DNA of 64,000 nucleotides, taken from NCBI RefSeq assembly GCF_002735905.1, contig NZ_PEBD01000004.1:310001-374000 (forward strand), in the 5' to 3' direction. A program made the position numbers and the translations under genes. Each line of letters starts with the position of its first letter. Position 1 is the stretch's first letter. Positions 8,516 through 17,103 of this stretch are shown one piece after another. The stretch is from Williamsia muralis (GTDB lineage Bacteria; Actinomycetota; Actinomycetes; Mycobacteriales; Mycobacteriaceae). The notes under the pieces were generated by a model. That model was not told the origin of the DNA. It worked only from the letters and a program-made list of their open reading frames with translations, and made no database searches.

Positions 8516-9088
8516 TCAGAGCCCGGGGCCCTCCGCGCGCAGGTTGTCGACCTCGTCCATTGCCGTTCGGAGTTTGCCCAGCCACTCATCGGTATGCGCG
8601 CCGACCAGTTTGACCGACCACGCCAGCGCGTCGGCGCGGGAGCGGGCAACCCCGGCGTCCACGAGAGTGTCGAGCACCTGACGTTCGGGCTGGCGGAGCC
8701 GGGTCATCACGGGAACGGCGATGTGGGTGAAGAGGATTCGCTGGTCGCCGACCTTGACGCCCCATGACACCTTGCGCGCATAACGGGCCTGGGCCTCGTC
8801 GGCGATGGCCATCCGTTCGCCGCGGGTGTCCTCGCGGAAGCGCGACGCCCGACCCTCTGCTGCTGCAGCCGCGTTCCCCTCCTCGCCGGTGTCCGGCGGT
8901 GTGAGAGTGCCGATCACGGTGATCTCGTCTCGGTCGACGGTCACCTCGACAGGTCCTGAGAACCAATTGTCGGGAAGCCGTCCGGCGAACCAGGCGGCAG
9001 CGTCGCCCGCGTCGGGTAGTTCGGCCTGCTGCCAACCGCCGCGGCGTCCGGCTCCCGGCCCACGCGAACCTCTGTGTTCGTTTTTCAT
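8516..9088 (-). CDS. Conserved actinobacterial protein, function unknown
   Basis: A 190-residue hydrophilic protein with a basic, glycine-rich N-terminus (KNEHRGSRGPGAGRRGGWQQ), then a predicted alpha-beta region (AAWFAGRLPDNWFSGPVEVTVDRDEITVIGTL). A charged segment follows (RASRFREDTRGERMAIADEAQARYARKVSWGV), and finally helices around RQPERQVLDTLVDAGVARSRADALAWSVKLVG. The last part resembles a helical hairpin often seen in small regulators. No enzymatic motif or membrane segment is visible. It is divergent from the phosphatase-like gene at 9178 with a 89-bp spacer containing the direct repeat ATTAC-ATG-ATTAC. Function is not inferred. Confidence 0.7.
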   Translation of the reverse strand: MKNEHRGSRGPGAGRRGGWQQAELPDAGDAAAWFAGRLPDNWFSGPVEVTVDRDEITVIGTLTPPDTGEEGNAAAAAEGRASRFREDTRGERMAIADEAQARYARKVSWGVKVGDQRILFTHIAVPVMTRLRQPERQVLDTLVDAGVARSRADALAWSVKLVGAHTDEWLGKLRTAMDEVDNLRAEGPGL

Positions 9089-9177
9089 GATGTCTCCTTC
9101 GGTGGTGATTACATGATTACACCGTTACATACCGCCGTCGAGTTCGTTCGCTGTCGGCGGAGCGCTAGTCTCGCGGT

Positions 9178-9621
9178 ATGTCCCTCAGCTGGGAGAACTC
9201 TGAGTCAGGCCTCCTGCGACTGCCGTCGGGGCGAGTGATTCGCGGCCGCGGTCTGCGATACGAGACGCGACCTGAATCAGTCCCCGACTTCGGGCTGTAC
9301 CTGCTGGGGGCCAGGCCTCCCGCAATGGACTGGGAGAGCCGATGGGTGCGGTGGCGTGACTTCTGGTTGCCATCAGACCCCGTCGACTTCGCGGACGCGC
9401 TGCAGGAGATCTGGGTACGTGCGGCGTCAGAGCGTGTAGAGGTCGCTTGCGGCGGCGGACGCGGACGCACGGGCACGGCGATGGCGTGCCTTGCGATCAT
9501 CGATGGAGTGCCTCCGACCGAAGCGGTGGCGTACGTACGCACCCATTACGCACCGCGTGCCATCGAGACCCCATGGCAACGTCGGTTTGTCATGGGGTTC
9601 AGGCCGGCGGGGTGTCAGTAG
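9178..9621 (+). CDS. Protein-tyrosine/dual-specificity phosphatase-like protein
   Basis: A 147-residue protein with a Cys-based phosphatase P-loop: VEVACGGGRGRTGTAMACLAI has the CX5R(T/S) signature (Cys, five residues, Arg, Thr), placed after a hydrophobic strand as in DSP and PTP enzymes. The C-terminal half YVRTHYAPRAIETPWQRRFV resembles the helix following the P-loop, where a sequence such as R-x-x-A-I-x-x-P-x-Q is usual. The general-acid Asp is not obvious; DPVDFADAL is a candidate. Likely cytoplasmic. It overlaps the convergent GNAT gene by 7 bp. Substrate unknown. Confidence 0.75.
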   Translation: MSLSWENSESGLLRLPSGRVIRGRGLRYETRPESVPDFGLYLLGARPPAMDWESRWVRWRDFWLPSDPVDFADALQEIWVRAASERVEVACGGGRGRTGTAMACLAIIDGVPPTEAVAYVRTHYAPRAIETPWQRRFVMGFRPAGCQ

Positions 9622-10577
9622 TCGATGTAGCCGTAGCTGTGGTGAAGTCCGAAACCCAAGCGGCGGTACCACTCTCGGGCGGACAAGTTTCCGGTTTCCA
9701 CCTGCAGGTAGATCGATGAAGCACCCTGGTCGGCGCCCCACTGGGCCAGGGCCCCGAGCACAGACCGGCCGAGTCCTGCGCCTCGGTGCTCGGGTGCGGT
9801 CCACAACGCCGAAAGTCCCAGCCAGCGATCACCTTTCAATCCTTCGGTGACTGCGCCCCTGCCGATCGCTATGAGCGGCCCGCCGGGATCACGAACACTC
9901 GCAAAGGCGAGGGTGCCGGAATCGACCGCAGACACCACGGCCCCGGCGAGCGCGACGTCGGAGTCGCCGTGCTCGGCGCAGTAGGTGGCAGCCCACGAGT
10001 CCGAGGGCTGATCGCTCAGCTCGACGCCCTGAGTAGGGGAGTTCGACAGCACATCGACCGGCGCTGTGAGTGCTTCCACCGTGACGACGTAATCATCCAC
10101 CGACACGTGCGACCCCGGAATCAAACGTGTCACAACCGCGAGCTTGAGCGGTAGTCCGCGGCCGGCGTACCACTCTCGTAGGCGCGTGACCGTGTCGGCA
10201 TCGATGCGGGCACCCATCTCAAGCGGCACCGCGGAGTTCGCCCGTCGGCTGAAACCGCCGCCGGCTCGGGCCCGCCAGCCGTTGATCATCGTCGACTCCA
10301 GCCCGGGCCAGCTGCGCGCCGCGGCGACCTCGAGCGAGCGGATCTTGGAGTTGCGGACAGGCTTGTCCGAGAGCACTCTCACCGCTTCGACCAGCGATGC
10401 GGGCACCCGTACCTCATCGCTGCCTCGACGAACAACCATGGCAGAGGCATCGCCTGCCTGCAGGATGCCGGTGACATCGCTCAGGGTCGCCGACTCGTCG
10501 GCGCGCCAGTCGGCGGGCGCACCCGGACCCTTGCGGAACCGGATCACCACACGGTCACCGGGTGACGGGCTGGTCAC
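9615..10577 (-). CDS. GNAT-family N-acetyltransferase (Rv0428c-like)
   Basis: A 320-residue protein from GTG 10577. The N-terminal ~75 residues (SPGDRVVIRFRKGPG and VTGILQAGDASAMVVRRG) form a small barrel-like domain. The C-terminal third carries the acetyl-CoA fold with LSALWTAPEHRGAGLGRSVL (the Q/RxxGxG/A loop), and ends with LSAREWYRRLGFGLHHSYGYI. This two-domain layout and its position next to def match M. tuberculosis Rv0428c. It presumably transfers an acetyl group to an unknown amine. It is 38 bp downstream of def and likely cotranscribed with it. Confidence 0.85.
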   Translation of the reverse strand: MTSPSPGDRVVIRFRKGPGAPADWRADESATLSDVTGILQAGDASAMVVRRGSDEVRVPASLVEAVRVLSDKPVRNSKIRSLEVAAARSWPGLESTMINGWRARAGGGFSRRANSAVPLEMGARIDADTVTRLREWYAGRGLPLKLAVVTRLIPGSHVSVDDYVVTVEALTAPVDVLSNSPTQGVELSDQPSDSWAATYCAEHGDSDVALAGAVVSAVDSGTLAFASVRDPGGPLIAIGRGAVTEGLKGDRWLGLSALWTAPEHRGAGLGRSVLGALAQWGADQGASSIYLQVETGNLSAREWYRRLGFGLHHSYGYIDY

Positions 10578-10615
10578 GTGCTGCGGCCGATCACACGCAA
10601 ACCCGACCGATGCGG

Positions 10616-11224
10616 TCAGTCCTCGTCATCGTGTCCAAAGGGATCGGCGTCTTCGCCGGGCAGCCAGGTGAGCCCGGGTACGCCCCAGCCGTTGCGCTTG
10701 ATCGTCTTCTTGGCGGCGCGAGCGTTTCGGCCTATCAGCACGTCGGTGTAGAGGAAGCCGTCGAGGTGGCCGGTCTCGTGCTGCAGCATCCGGGCGAAGA
10801 ACCCCTTGCCCTCGATCTCCACCGGGTCGCCGTTGCGGTCCACCCCGGTCACCTTGGCCCAGTCGGCCCGGCCGGTCGGGAACTGTTCGCCTGGCACCGA
10901 CAGACACCCCTCGTCGTTGTCGTCGGGGTCGGGCATCGTCTCGGGGATCTCCGACGTCTCGAGGACGGGATTGATCACCTCGCCCCGGCGACGAGGACCC
11001 GTGCGGCCGTCGCCCTCGGGGCAGTCGTAGACGAACATCCGCTTTGCGACGCCGACCTGATTGGCGGCGAGCCCGACACCGTTTGCGGCGTCCATCGTCT
11101 CGTACATGTCGTCGAGCAGCGCGGCCACGTCGGCGGGGGCCTTGCCCTCGGCGTCCAATGCGACGATTTCAGTCGGGTTGTGCAGCACCGGATCACCGAC
11201 GATGCAGATGGGAAGAATTGCCAT
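10616..11224 (-). CDS. def: Peptide deformylase
   Basis: The 202-residue product from ATG 11224 ([20 protein letters not shown]) has all three deformylase motifs: [20 protein letters not shown] with the metal-binding Cys, and HETGHLDG with the two metal-binding His and catalytic Glu. It removes the formyl group from the N-terminal Met of nascent proteins. An earlier in-frame start at 11245 would add seven residues not typical of the family. The C-terminal tail (about 30 residues after [11 protein letters not shown]) is acidic. Position matches Rv0429c; the GNAT gene follows. Confidence 0.96.
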   Translation of the reverse strand: MAILPICIVGDPVLHNPTEIVALDAEGKAPADVAALLDDMYETMDAANGVGLAANQVGVAKRMFVYDCPEGDGRTGPRRRGEVINPVLETSEIPETMPDPDDNDEGCLSVPGEQFPTGRADWAKVTGVDRNGDPVEIEGKGFFARMLQHETGHLDGFLYTDVLIGRNARAAKKTIKRNGWGVPGLTWLPGEDADPFGHDDED

Positions 11225-11377
11225 GGGGGTCAGATTACTCGGCACGCCATCGCGCGAATTCCTTTGGCGGCGTGGTTAGATGTACTGCGAACCACACTGT
11301 TGTAATTCACACCGTTGATAGCGACGAACTCCGGTGTGGCGACGGGGTGGAGCAGGACCGATTCTCAAGGGAGCGAG

Positions 11378-11725
11378 ATGGACGGCGCAACCGCGCGAGA
11401 CCAGCAATCCGGGCAGGCGGACAACTCACACCAAGACCACGCAGAGCTCGGTCCGGGCGAGGTCGGGGCCGACGGATTGACTCGGCGTGAGCATGACATC
11501 TTGGCGTTTGAACGGCAGTGGTGGAAGTACGCCGGTGCCAAGGAAGAGGCCATCAAAGAACTGTTCGGTCTGTCTGCGACCCGGTACTACCAGGTCCTCA
11601 ACGCCTTGGTGGACCGGCCGGAGGCACTGGCCGCGGATCCGATGCTCGTGAAGCGACTCCGTCGTCTGCGCGCGAGCCGGCAGAAGGCCCGGGCGGCTCG
11701 CCGGCTCGGGTTCGACGTCACCTGA
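11378..11725 (+). CDS. DUF3263-family helix-turn-helix-like protein (Rv0430-like)
   Basis: A 115-residue protein chosen from ATG 11378 because AGGGAG lies about 8 bp upstream. After an acidic, disordered N-terminus the conserved region LTRREHDILAFERQWWKYAGAKEEAIKELFGLSATRYYQVLNALVDRPEAL is a helix-turn-helix-like DUF3263 domain, ending in an Arg-rich tail (KRLRRLRASRQKARAARRLG). It is divergent from def and precedes the VirR-like gene, as in M. tuberculosis. It is probably a DNA-binding protein; its targets are unknown. Confidence 0.88.
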   Translation: MDGATARDQQSGQADNSHQDHAELGPGEVGADGLTRREHDILAFERQWWKYAGAKEEAIKELFGLSATRYYQVLNALVDRPEALAADPMLVKRLRRLRASRQKARAARRLGFDVT

Positions 11726-11788
11726 TGGGTGTGCCGACCCGCCACGCCCTCGGCGCCGTCGGCCTTGTCGGCCAGACGGGCCGCGAAT

Positions 11789-11820
11789 TTTCGTAAGATT
11801 GGCAAGTTTCGTAAGGTTGG
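11789..11820 (+). repeat. Two tandem 18-bp-spaced repeats upstream of the LytR_C gene
   Basis: TTTCGTAAGATTGG (11789-11802) recurs as TTTCGTAAGGTTGG (11807-11820) with one change and an 18-bp period. The second copy ends 4 bp before the ATG at 11825, so the repeat covers the expected promoter or leader and ribosome-binding area. Tandem same-strand repeats at this spacing could be a regulator site or a site of autoregulation; no known consensus was matched. Confidence 0.6.
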
Positions 11821-11824
11821 TCCA

Positions 11825-12445
11825 ATGACCACGTCCGACCGTCCAGACCAGCCCGGGGAAGACCCGAGCGGGACCGGCACGAATAGTCCGGACTCGGGCG
11901 GGGCGGGCTCGCGTCGTGCTCGGCCCCCCGCTCCGGCCCGCTCCGAGGCGGCTCACCTGCCGTTACGTGCCGGGGCGATGCTGTTGCTGGCGATCGCAGT
12001 GGTGTTCATCGGACTCGGATGGCACTCGGCAGCCACCGGTGACTCCGATCCCGAGGCAGGTCTCGAGGCAGCTCAGAGCCGCCAGCCCACATCGTCGTCA
12101 CCAGCGGCCACCAGTTCAAGCGGCGCCGAGACGTCTGCGAGCAGTAGCACGTCGACGTCGGTGGATCCCGACCGGCCGCGGGTGTGCATCTTCAACGCAG
12201 GCACCGTCGGCGGGCTCGGGCAGACGTACCGCAAGCTTGTCGACGATGCGGGCTGGACCACGGCGACGCCGTCCAACCTGCAGTCGGCCAGCATCACCGA
12301 GAACACCATCTTCTACACCGGGACGCAGCAGGAGTACGCCGATCAGCTGGCCGAAGAACTCGGCGGCGACATCTCGGTGGATCCCCGTCCGGCCGCCTTC
12401 AGTCAATGTCAGGGTGGCCTCGTCCTGATCGTCGTGACGCGTTAG
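11825..12445 (+). CDS. Membrane-anchored LytR_C-domain protein (VirR/Rv0431-like)
   Basis: A 206-residue protein from ATG 11825. A disordered, charged N-terminus of about 55 residues precedes one membrane helix (AGAMLLLAIAVVFIGLGW), then a Ser/Thr-rich linker and an extracytoplasmic LytR C-terminal domain starting RPRVCIFNAGTVGGLGQTYRKLVDDAGW and ending GGLVLIVVTR. The M. tuberculosis counterpart Rv0431 (VirR) affects cell envelope and membrane-vesicle release; the same broad role is inferred here from synteny. Only the C-terminal LytR_C module is present, not the LytR-CpsA-Psr ligase domain. Confidence 0.88.
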   Translation: MTTSDRPDQPGEDPSGTGTNSPDSGGAGSRRARPPAPARSEAAHLPLRAGAMLLLAIAVVFIGLGWHSAATGDSDPEAGLEAAQSRQPTSSSPAATSSSGAETSASSSTSTSVDPDRPRVCIFNAGTVGGLGQTYRKLVDDAGWTTATPSNLQSASITENTIFYTGTQQEYADQLAEELGGDISVDPRPAAFSQCQGGLVLIVVTR

Positions 12446-12549
12446 CCACTCAACCGGCGGCGAACCGTGTGCGGGGAACCGATATGATTTCGCTGACTAC
12501 TACCAACGGTAGAACTGCACTCGACCGCCAACTGCAAGGGAGCTCAACC

Positions 12550-13230
12550 ATGGCGCAGCGTTCGCTCAGGAACTTGACCGGCACCCGGCGAATCGCCGCG
12601 CTGGTGGCACCCGCCGCAGCCGTCGCGCTGCTGGTTGTGGGTTGCAGTCCGGACGAAGAGCCGACCGACGCCAAGGGAACCACTCCCAGTGTGATCACCG
12701 GTGACCCGGCACCCGAGGATGTGGGCGCGATCGGGGCGCCCAGCGAAGGTGGCGAGGCCACTGCCGAACTCCAGACCCCCAGTGGCGAACCTGCAGGCGA
12801 GGCGACGTTCACCACCGCGGAGGGTTCGGTGATCGTGAGTGTGAAGGCCGAGAACCTCGCCCCGGGGTTTCACGGCATGCACCTGCACGCGGTCGGCAAG
12901 TGTGAAGCCAACTCGACGCCTCCCACCGGGGGCGCGGCCGGTGACTTCCTCTCCGCGGGTGGCCACCTGCAGGTCGAGGGTCACTCCGGTCATCCGGCCA
13001 GCGGCGACCTGGTCTCGATCTTCATCGACGAAGCCGGCAATGGCGAGACCACCACTGCCAGTGATGCTTTCAGCATCGAGGACATCATCGACACCTCGAT
13101 CATGATCCACGAGAAGCCGGACAACTTCGGCAACATCCCCACCAAGTACGCTCCCGCCCCTGATGAGGAAACCCTCGCCACCGGAGACGCGGGCAAGCGG
13201 ATCGCCTGCGGCGTCATCGAAAAGAGCTGA
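12550..13230 (+). CDS. sodC: Cu/Zn-type superoxide dismutase lipoprotein
   Basis: A 226-residue protein with lipobox VVGC (Cys at residue 35) and a low-complexity linker. The SOD fold follows: GFHGMHLHAVGKCEAN holds the copper HxH pair, GGHLQVEG and HSGHPASGDLVSI the bridging region, and SIMIHEKPDNFGN the last His. AGGGAG-type Shine-Dalgarno bases precede ATG 12550. It would remove superoxide at the outer membrane face. The mycobacterial orthologue Rv0432 is reported to be copper-only; whether this one binds zinc is not decidable here. The distance to the VirR-like gene is about 100 bp. Confidence 0.93.
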   Translation: MAQRSLRNLTGTRRIAALVAPAAAVALLVVGCSPDEEPTDAKGTTPSVITGDPAPEDVGAIGAPSEGGEATAELQTPSGEPAGEATFTTAEGSVIVSVKAENLAPGFHGMHLHAVGKCEANSTPPTGGAAGDFLSAGGHLQVEGHSGHPASGDLVSIFIDEAGNGETTTASDAFSIEDIIDTSIMIHEKPDNFGNIPTKYAPAPDEETLATGDAGKRIACGVIEKS

Positions 13231-13286
13231 GAATAAACAACGTTCGCTCCATCGATTTCAACGCTTCCCCGCGGCCCACGCTGGGC

Positions 13287-14369
13287 GTGGAGTGGGAGTT
13301 CGCGCTTGTCGACAAGCAGACGCGAGATCTGTCGAACTCTGCGGCGCAGCTGTTCGAGCGTGTGAGTGAACTGGACAATCCCAGCTCCGGAGATCGGATC
13401 CACAAGGAACTGCTGCGCAACACAGTTGAACTGGTGACGGGTGTCTGCCGTACCACCGGTGAGGCGATCGCCGATCTCGAAGAGTCGCTGTCGGTGGTGC
13501 GCCTGATTGCTGACGATCTCGGTGTGGACCTGTTCGGCGCAGGAACCCACCCGTTTGCACTGTGGTCCACCCAGCAGTTGACGCCGTCGCCGCGGTACGC
13601 CGAGCTGATCGAGCGGACCCAGTGGTGGGGCAGGCAGATGCTGATCTGGGGTGTGCACGTTCACGTCGGGATCAACCACCGCGACAAGGTCTTGCCGATC
13701 GTGTCGTCGTTGCTGAACCAGTATCCCCATCTGCTGGCGCTGTCAGCGTCATCGCCGATGTGGTCGGGGCAGGACACCGGGTACGCCAGCAACCGGGCGA
13801 TGATGTTCCAGCAGTTGCCCACGGCCGGCCTTCCGTTCCAGTTCCAGCGGTGGAACGAGTTCGAGAAGTTCGTCGGTGACCAGATGACCACGGGCATCAT
13901 CGAGAACCTCAACGAGATCCGTTGGGATATCCGGCCTTCTCCGAACCTCGGTACCGTCGAGATCCGGGTGTGTGACGGTGTCTCGACCATCGCCGAATTG
14001 GCCGGGCTCGTGGCACTGATTCACTGCCTGGTGGTGGACCTCGATCGGCGACTCGATGCCGGGGAGACATTGCCCGACATGGCGCCTTGGCTGGTGCAGG
14101 AAAACAAGTGGCGCGCAGCCCGTTACGGACTCGACGCGATCATCATCACCGACTCGGACTGCAACGAGCGGTTGGTGACGGACGACCTCTACGACATGCT
14201 CGAACGTCTCACTCCGGTCGCCGTCGACCTCGGGTGCGCCGACGAGTTGGCGTCGGTCGCCGACATCCCCGGCCACGGGGGCTCGTACCAGCGGCAGCGG
14301 CGTACATTCGCCGACACCGGAGACATGGTGGCCGTGGTCGATCAGGTTGTCTCCGAACTCAATCGGTGA
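13287..14369 (+). CDS. ybdK: YbdK-type carboxylate-amine (glutamate-cysteine-like) ligase, start codon uncertain
   Basis: The 360 residues from GTG 13287 match Rv0433 closely: EWEFALVDKQTRDLSN, HKELLRNTVELVTG, FGAGTHPFALWS, RTQWWGRQMLIWGVHVHVG, DTGYASNRAMMFQQLPTAG, IRWDIRPSPNLGTVEIRV. Such enzymes (GCS2 family) couple ATP hydrolysis to amide bond formation. The conserved motif continues upstream of 13287 (VRSIDFNASPRPTLGV), so the true start is earlier, yet no ATG, GTG or TTG lies in frame between the sodC stop and 13287. CTG 13227, ATA 13233 or ATC 13251 are candidates. It overlaps the ABC1 kinase gene convergently by 11 bp. Confidence 0.88.
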   Translation: MEWEFALVDKQTRDLSNSAAQLFERVSELDNPSSGDRIHKELLRNTVELVTGVCRTTGEAIADLEESLSVVRLIADDLGVDLFGAGTHPFALWSTQQLTPSPRYAELIERTQWWGRQMLIWGVHVHVGINHRDKVLPIVSSLLNQYPHLLALSASSPMWSGQDTGYASNRAMMFQQLPTAGLPFQFQRWNEFEKFVGDQMTTGIIENLNEIRWDIRPSPNLGTVEIRVCDGVSTIAELAGLVALIHCLVVDLDRRLDAGETLPDMAPWLVQENKWRAARYGLDAIIITDSDCNERLVTDDLYDMLERLTPVAVDLGCADELASVADIPGHGGSYQRQRRTFADTGDMVAVVDQVVSELNR

Positions 14370-15747
14370 ACGTTCGCCGTCGCCACCACTGATCGATCTG
14401 ACCCAGTTCGGTTTCGGGTTCGGCTCCGCTCAGCCATTCGGCTTCGATTCGACACCAGTTCGCCGTCGCCCGGAGTTGCCCGAGCATCGCGCAGGTGTAG
14501 AACTCGACGCGGCGTGCGATCAAATTGTCTTCCGGGAAATGCTGTTCCCGCGCCGCGCTGCCGTACTCGGTGGCCGGGTGCACCGCAGAGATCATGACGC
14601 CGTTGGCGATGTCCGGGGTGATGGTCAATTCGGCGTCGTCCATGTGCCACCAGGTGGCGTCTCGAACATAGGAAAGCACGTCGGCGTCATCGATGGACTC
14701 CTCGCTGATCAGCACCTGTCCCTGCCGGAGGATCTGAGCCACCTCGGCAGCATCCCCGGCGCGAGCTGCGATGACCGCGCGACGTTCCAGGTCCCGGGCA
14801 TCGGCCGACATCGTCTTGCAGGATCCGAAGTCGAGGAACGCCACCCGACCGTCGTCGGCGAGCATCACATTTCCGGGATGTGGATCGCCGCAGAAGGTGA
14901 CGTCGGTATGGATACTGCCGCAGTAGAAGCGATAGATCACCTCGCCGACCTGGTCTCGTATGTCGGCGTCGAGGGCGGTGATCTCGTCGAACGGTATCCC
15001 GGTGATCAGCTCGGAGGTGAGGATCTTCGATGTGCACAGACTTTCGACGACATCGGGGATCTGGATGAACGGGTGCCCGGCGTAGCGGTCCGCGAGACGA
15101 CGGTGATTGGCCGCCTCGGCCCGATAGTCCAGTTCTGACAACATGTCCCCGGAGATCTCCCGGACAAACGACTGCGGGTCCACCGTCGGCAGCAGACCCT
15201 TGTAGAGGCGCAGGGCCATCGCGAGGTTCTTGAGGTCTGCCCGGACCACCCGGTCGATGCCCGGGTACTGCACCTTGATGGCCACGTCGCGCCCGTCGAT
15301 CAATCTGGCCTGGTAGACCTGGCCGATGGAAGCGGCTGCAATGGGATTCGGATGGATCGACTCGATGTGGGACATGTTCGAGCCGAGCTCTTTTCGGACA
15401 ACCTCGAGCATCGTTTCCGAGGAGACCTGAGGGGCGTTGTCGCGCAGGATGGCGAGCTTCCGGTTGAAGCCGTCACGCGCGTGGGCCGGCACCATACCCA
15501 GGTCCATCATCGACAGGAACTGCCCGACCTTCATCGCTGCGCCCTTCATCGACCCGAGCACGGTGATGAGTTCGTCTGCGGCAGCGAGGGCATCGAGTTC
15601 GGCGCGCGAGCGCCGCTCGTCGGGTGTGGCACCGACCCCGGCGGCCCGCGAGCGGACGCGCCGGGCAACCGAATGGGCGGCAACCTTTCCCAGTTCACTC
15701 CCGCGGCGCACACGAGAGGTCGGGGGAAGCTGATCGTCGCCCGTCAT
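14359..15747 (-). CDS. ABC1/UbiB (AarF)-family atypical kinase
   Basis: A 462-residue protein with the family hallmarks: MKGAAMKVGQFLSMM (KxGQ motif), PIAAASIGQVYQARL (Ala-rich loop replacing the glycine loop), VAIKVQYPGID, ELDYRAEAANHRRLAD, GDPHPGNVMLADDG and VAFLDFGS (metal-binding DFG). Family members are membrane-associated ATPases or kinases linked to isoprenoid lipid and quinone metabolism. Its ATG overlaps the mrpG stop as TGATG, so it is the last gene of the Mrp operon. That setting is unusual and suggests a role in the same membrane-energetics context, but this is inference. Confidence 0.9.
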   Translation of the reverse strand: MTGDDQLPPTSRVRRGSELGKVAAHSVARRVRSRAAGVGATPDERRSRAELDALAAADELITVLGSMKGAAMKVGQFLSMMDLGMVPAHARDGFNRKLAILRDNAPQVSSETMLEVVRKELGSNMSHIESIHPNPIAAASIGQVYQARLIDGRDVAIKVQYPGIDRVVRADLKNLAMALRLYKGLLPTVDPQSFVREISGDMLSELDYRAEAANHRRLADRYAGHPFIQIPDVVESLCTSKILTSELITGIPFDEITALDADIRDQVGEVIYRFYCGSIHTDVTFCGDPHPGNVMLADDGRVAFLDFGSCKTMSADARDLERRAVIAARAGDAAEVAQILRQGQVLISEESIDDADVLSYVRDATWWHMDDAELTITPDIANGVMISAVHPATEYGSAAREQHFPEDNLIARRVEFYTCAMLGQLRATANWCRIEAEWLSGAEPETELGQIDQWWRRRTFTD

Positions 15748-16079
15748 CAGTCGCTGCGGGGGGATTCGAGCTCGCTGCTGTCGATCAGGTCGTCCCGCAC
15801 CCGTTGCTCCTGATACGCCAGTTTGCCGACGCGGTGTGCGATCACCGGTGCGGTGATCAGCGCGAATATCCCGGTCAGCACCAGCATTCCGAAGTCGACG
15901 GTGTCCCAGAGACGGATCATCGCCGCGATCAGGACCAGCAGCAAACCGAGGGTTTGCGGTTTGGTGGCCGCGTGCATGCGGGTGAGCGTGTCAGGGAATC
16001 GCAAGATGCCCACCGATGCGGTGAACGCCAGACCTGAACCGGACAGCACCAGCACCGCGACGAAGATGTCGGAGACCAT
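15747..16079 (-). CDS. mrpG: Na+(K+)/H+ antiporter subunit MrpG
   Basis: A 110-residue protein from ATG 16079 with three membrane helices. SGLAFTASVGILRFPDTLTRMHAATKPQTLG is the typical MnhG/PhaG signature. The C-terminus is charged and cytoplasmic (EQRVRDDLIDSSELESPRSD). It is a small subunit of the multisubunit Mrp antiporter. It begins 2 bp after the mrpF stop and its own stop overlaps the start of the ABC1 kinase gene. Confidence 0.93.
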   Translation of the reverse strand: MVSDIFVAVLVLSGSGLAFTASVGILRFPDTLTRMHAATKPQTLGLLLVLIAAMIRLWDTVDFGMLVLTGIFALITAPVIAHRVGKLAYQEQRVRDDLIDSSELESPRSD

Positions 16080-16081
16080 CG

Positions 16082-16345
16082 TTAAACCTCGTTGTCCCGT
16101 ACGCGGAATCGGGCGACGGCAACCGTGCCCACAAAACTCAGCAGTGACAAGGCGACGAGGCCGGACACCACTGTCGAATCCATCGAATATGCGGCCCACA
16201 CGGCCAGCGAGCACATCGCCATCGCGACACCGGTGTCCAGGGCGACCAGGCGGTCGAGCGTGTTGGGGCCGATGAGGATCCGTGCGGTGGTGAGTACCGA
16301 TGCTGCCAACAACAGACCGGCGGCGATCATCCAGACCACGTTCAT
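16082..16345 (-). CDS. mrpF: Na+(K+)/H+ antiporter subunit MrpF
   Basis: An 87-residue protein with three hydrophobic helices; RILIGPNTLDRLVALDTGVAM is the MrpF signature (GPt..DRv.A.D). Length is normal for the family. It overlaps mrpE by 4 bp (ATGA) and ends 2 bp before mrpG. Confidence 0.94.
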   Translation of the reverse strand: MNVVWMIAAGLLLAASVLTTARILIGPNTLDRLVALDTGVAMAMCSLAVWAAYSMDSTVVSGLVALSLLSFVGTVAVARFRVRDNEV

Positions 16346-17103
16346 GACTTCGCTCCGCTCCGAAGATTCTGGGCGTCTTGGCCACCGACTTCATCGTCGA
16401 TCCCATGGTAGGGACTGGCGTGCCATTCGCTCTCACGCTCGAAGGCTTTGATGAACAGCCTCTCGATGGTGGCGACCTGCCCATAGAACGCCTTCACCTT
16501 CTCCGGTGAGCTCGCGTCGATGAGGTGCACGTACAGCAGACGGCGACTGTGGTCGATCTCCACGACCATGGTGCCGGGCACGAGATTGAGATAGTCGACC
16601 GCAAGGGTCAGCACCATGTCGGATTTGATGGCCAGGCGTGCCCGGACCACCGCGCTCAATGGCGGCTTGCCTGGGCGCACCGACAGCCAGGCCACTTGCA
16701 GGCTCGACCGGAACAGGTCGATCACCAGTCTGATCACCAGTTCGAGGATCGTCAGCGGATGGATTCGGCCCTCGACCGGTACCCGGGGCAATGGCAGTGC
16801 GATCAGCACGAGGAGTGCGATACCGAGACCACTGACCACCGTTGCGATGTCGTAGGTACCCCACAGCAGCACCCACACGAACGTCAGCCACGCCATCGTC
16901 CACAGCCGGACGGCCACCTCGCGTGCATTTCCGCCGAACCAGCGCTTGATGTGGATGTGAGACTTGAGAAAGAGGAAGGCCTTCACCGAATACCACGCAA
17001 CGAAGATCACCGAGTAACGCCAGGCGTTCACCAGGTGCGCCCGGATGGGGCCCCGGGGAGCCGGCGGTTGTGGCCGCTGTCCGGGGTCAGGTTCGTGGGT
17101 CAT
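16342..17103 (-). CDS. mrpE: Na+(K+)/H+ antiporter subunit MrpE, extended form
   Basis: A 253-residue product from ATG 17103; typical MrpE is about 160 residues. The core runs from AWLTFVWVLLWGTYDIATVV through LVIDLFRSSLQVAWLSVRPG and SDMVLTLAVDYLNLVPGTMVVEIDHSRRLLYVHLID, all MnhE motifs. An N-terminal extension of about 70 residues (Pro/Gln-rich, then an amphipathic or membrane segment YSVIFVAWYSVKAFLFLKS) and a C-terminal charged tail of about 40 residues are added. The start is set by the ATGA overlap with mrpD. Confidence 0.92.
   Translation of the reverse strand: MTHEPDPGQRPQPPAPRGPIRAHLVNAWRYSVIFVAWYSVKAFLFLKSHIHIKRWFGGNAREVAVRLWTMAWLTFVWVLLWGTYDIATVVSGLGIALLVLIALPLPRVPVEGRIHPLTILELVIRLVIDLFRSSLQVAWLSVRPGKPPLSAVVRARLAIKSDMVLTLAVDYLNLVPGTMVVEIDHSRRLLYVHLIDASSPEKVKAFYGQVATIERLFIKAFERESEWHASPYHGIDDEVGGQDAQNLRSGAKS

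Noticed and set aside
9089-9177. Operator in the divergent spacer (ATTAC-ATG-ATTAC)
   Set aside because: A short direct repeat with weak symmetry; no known consensus, so not reported as a feature.
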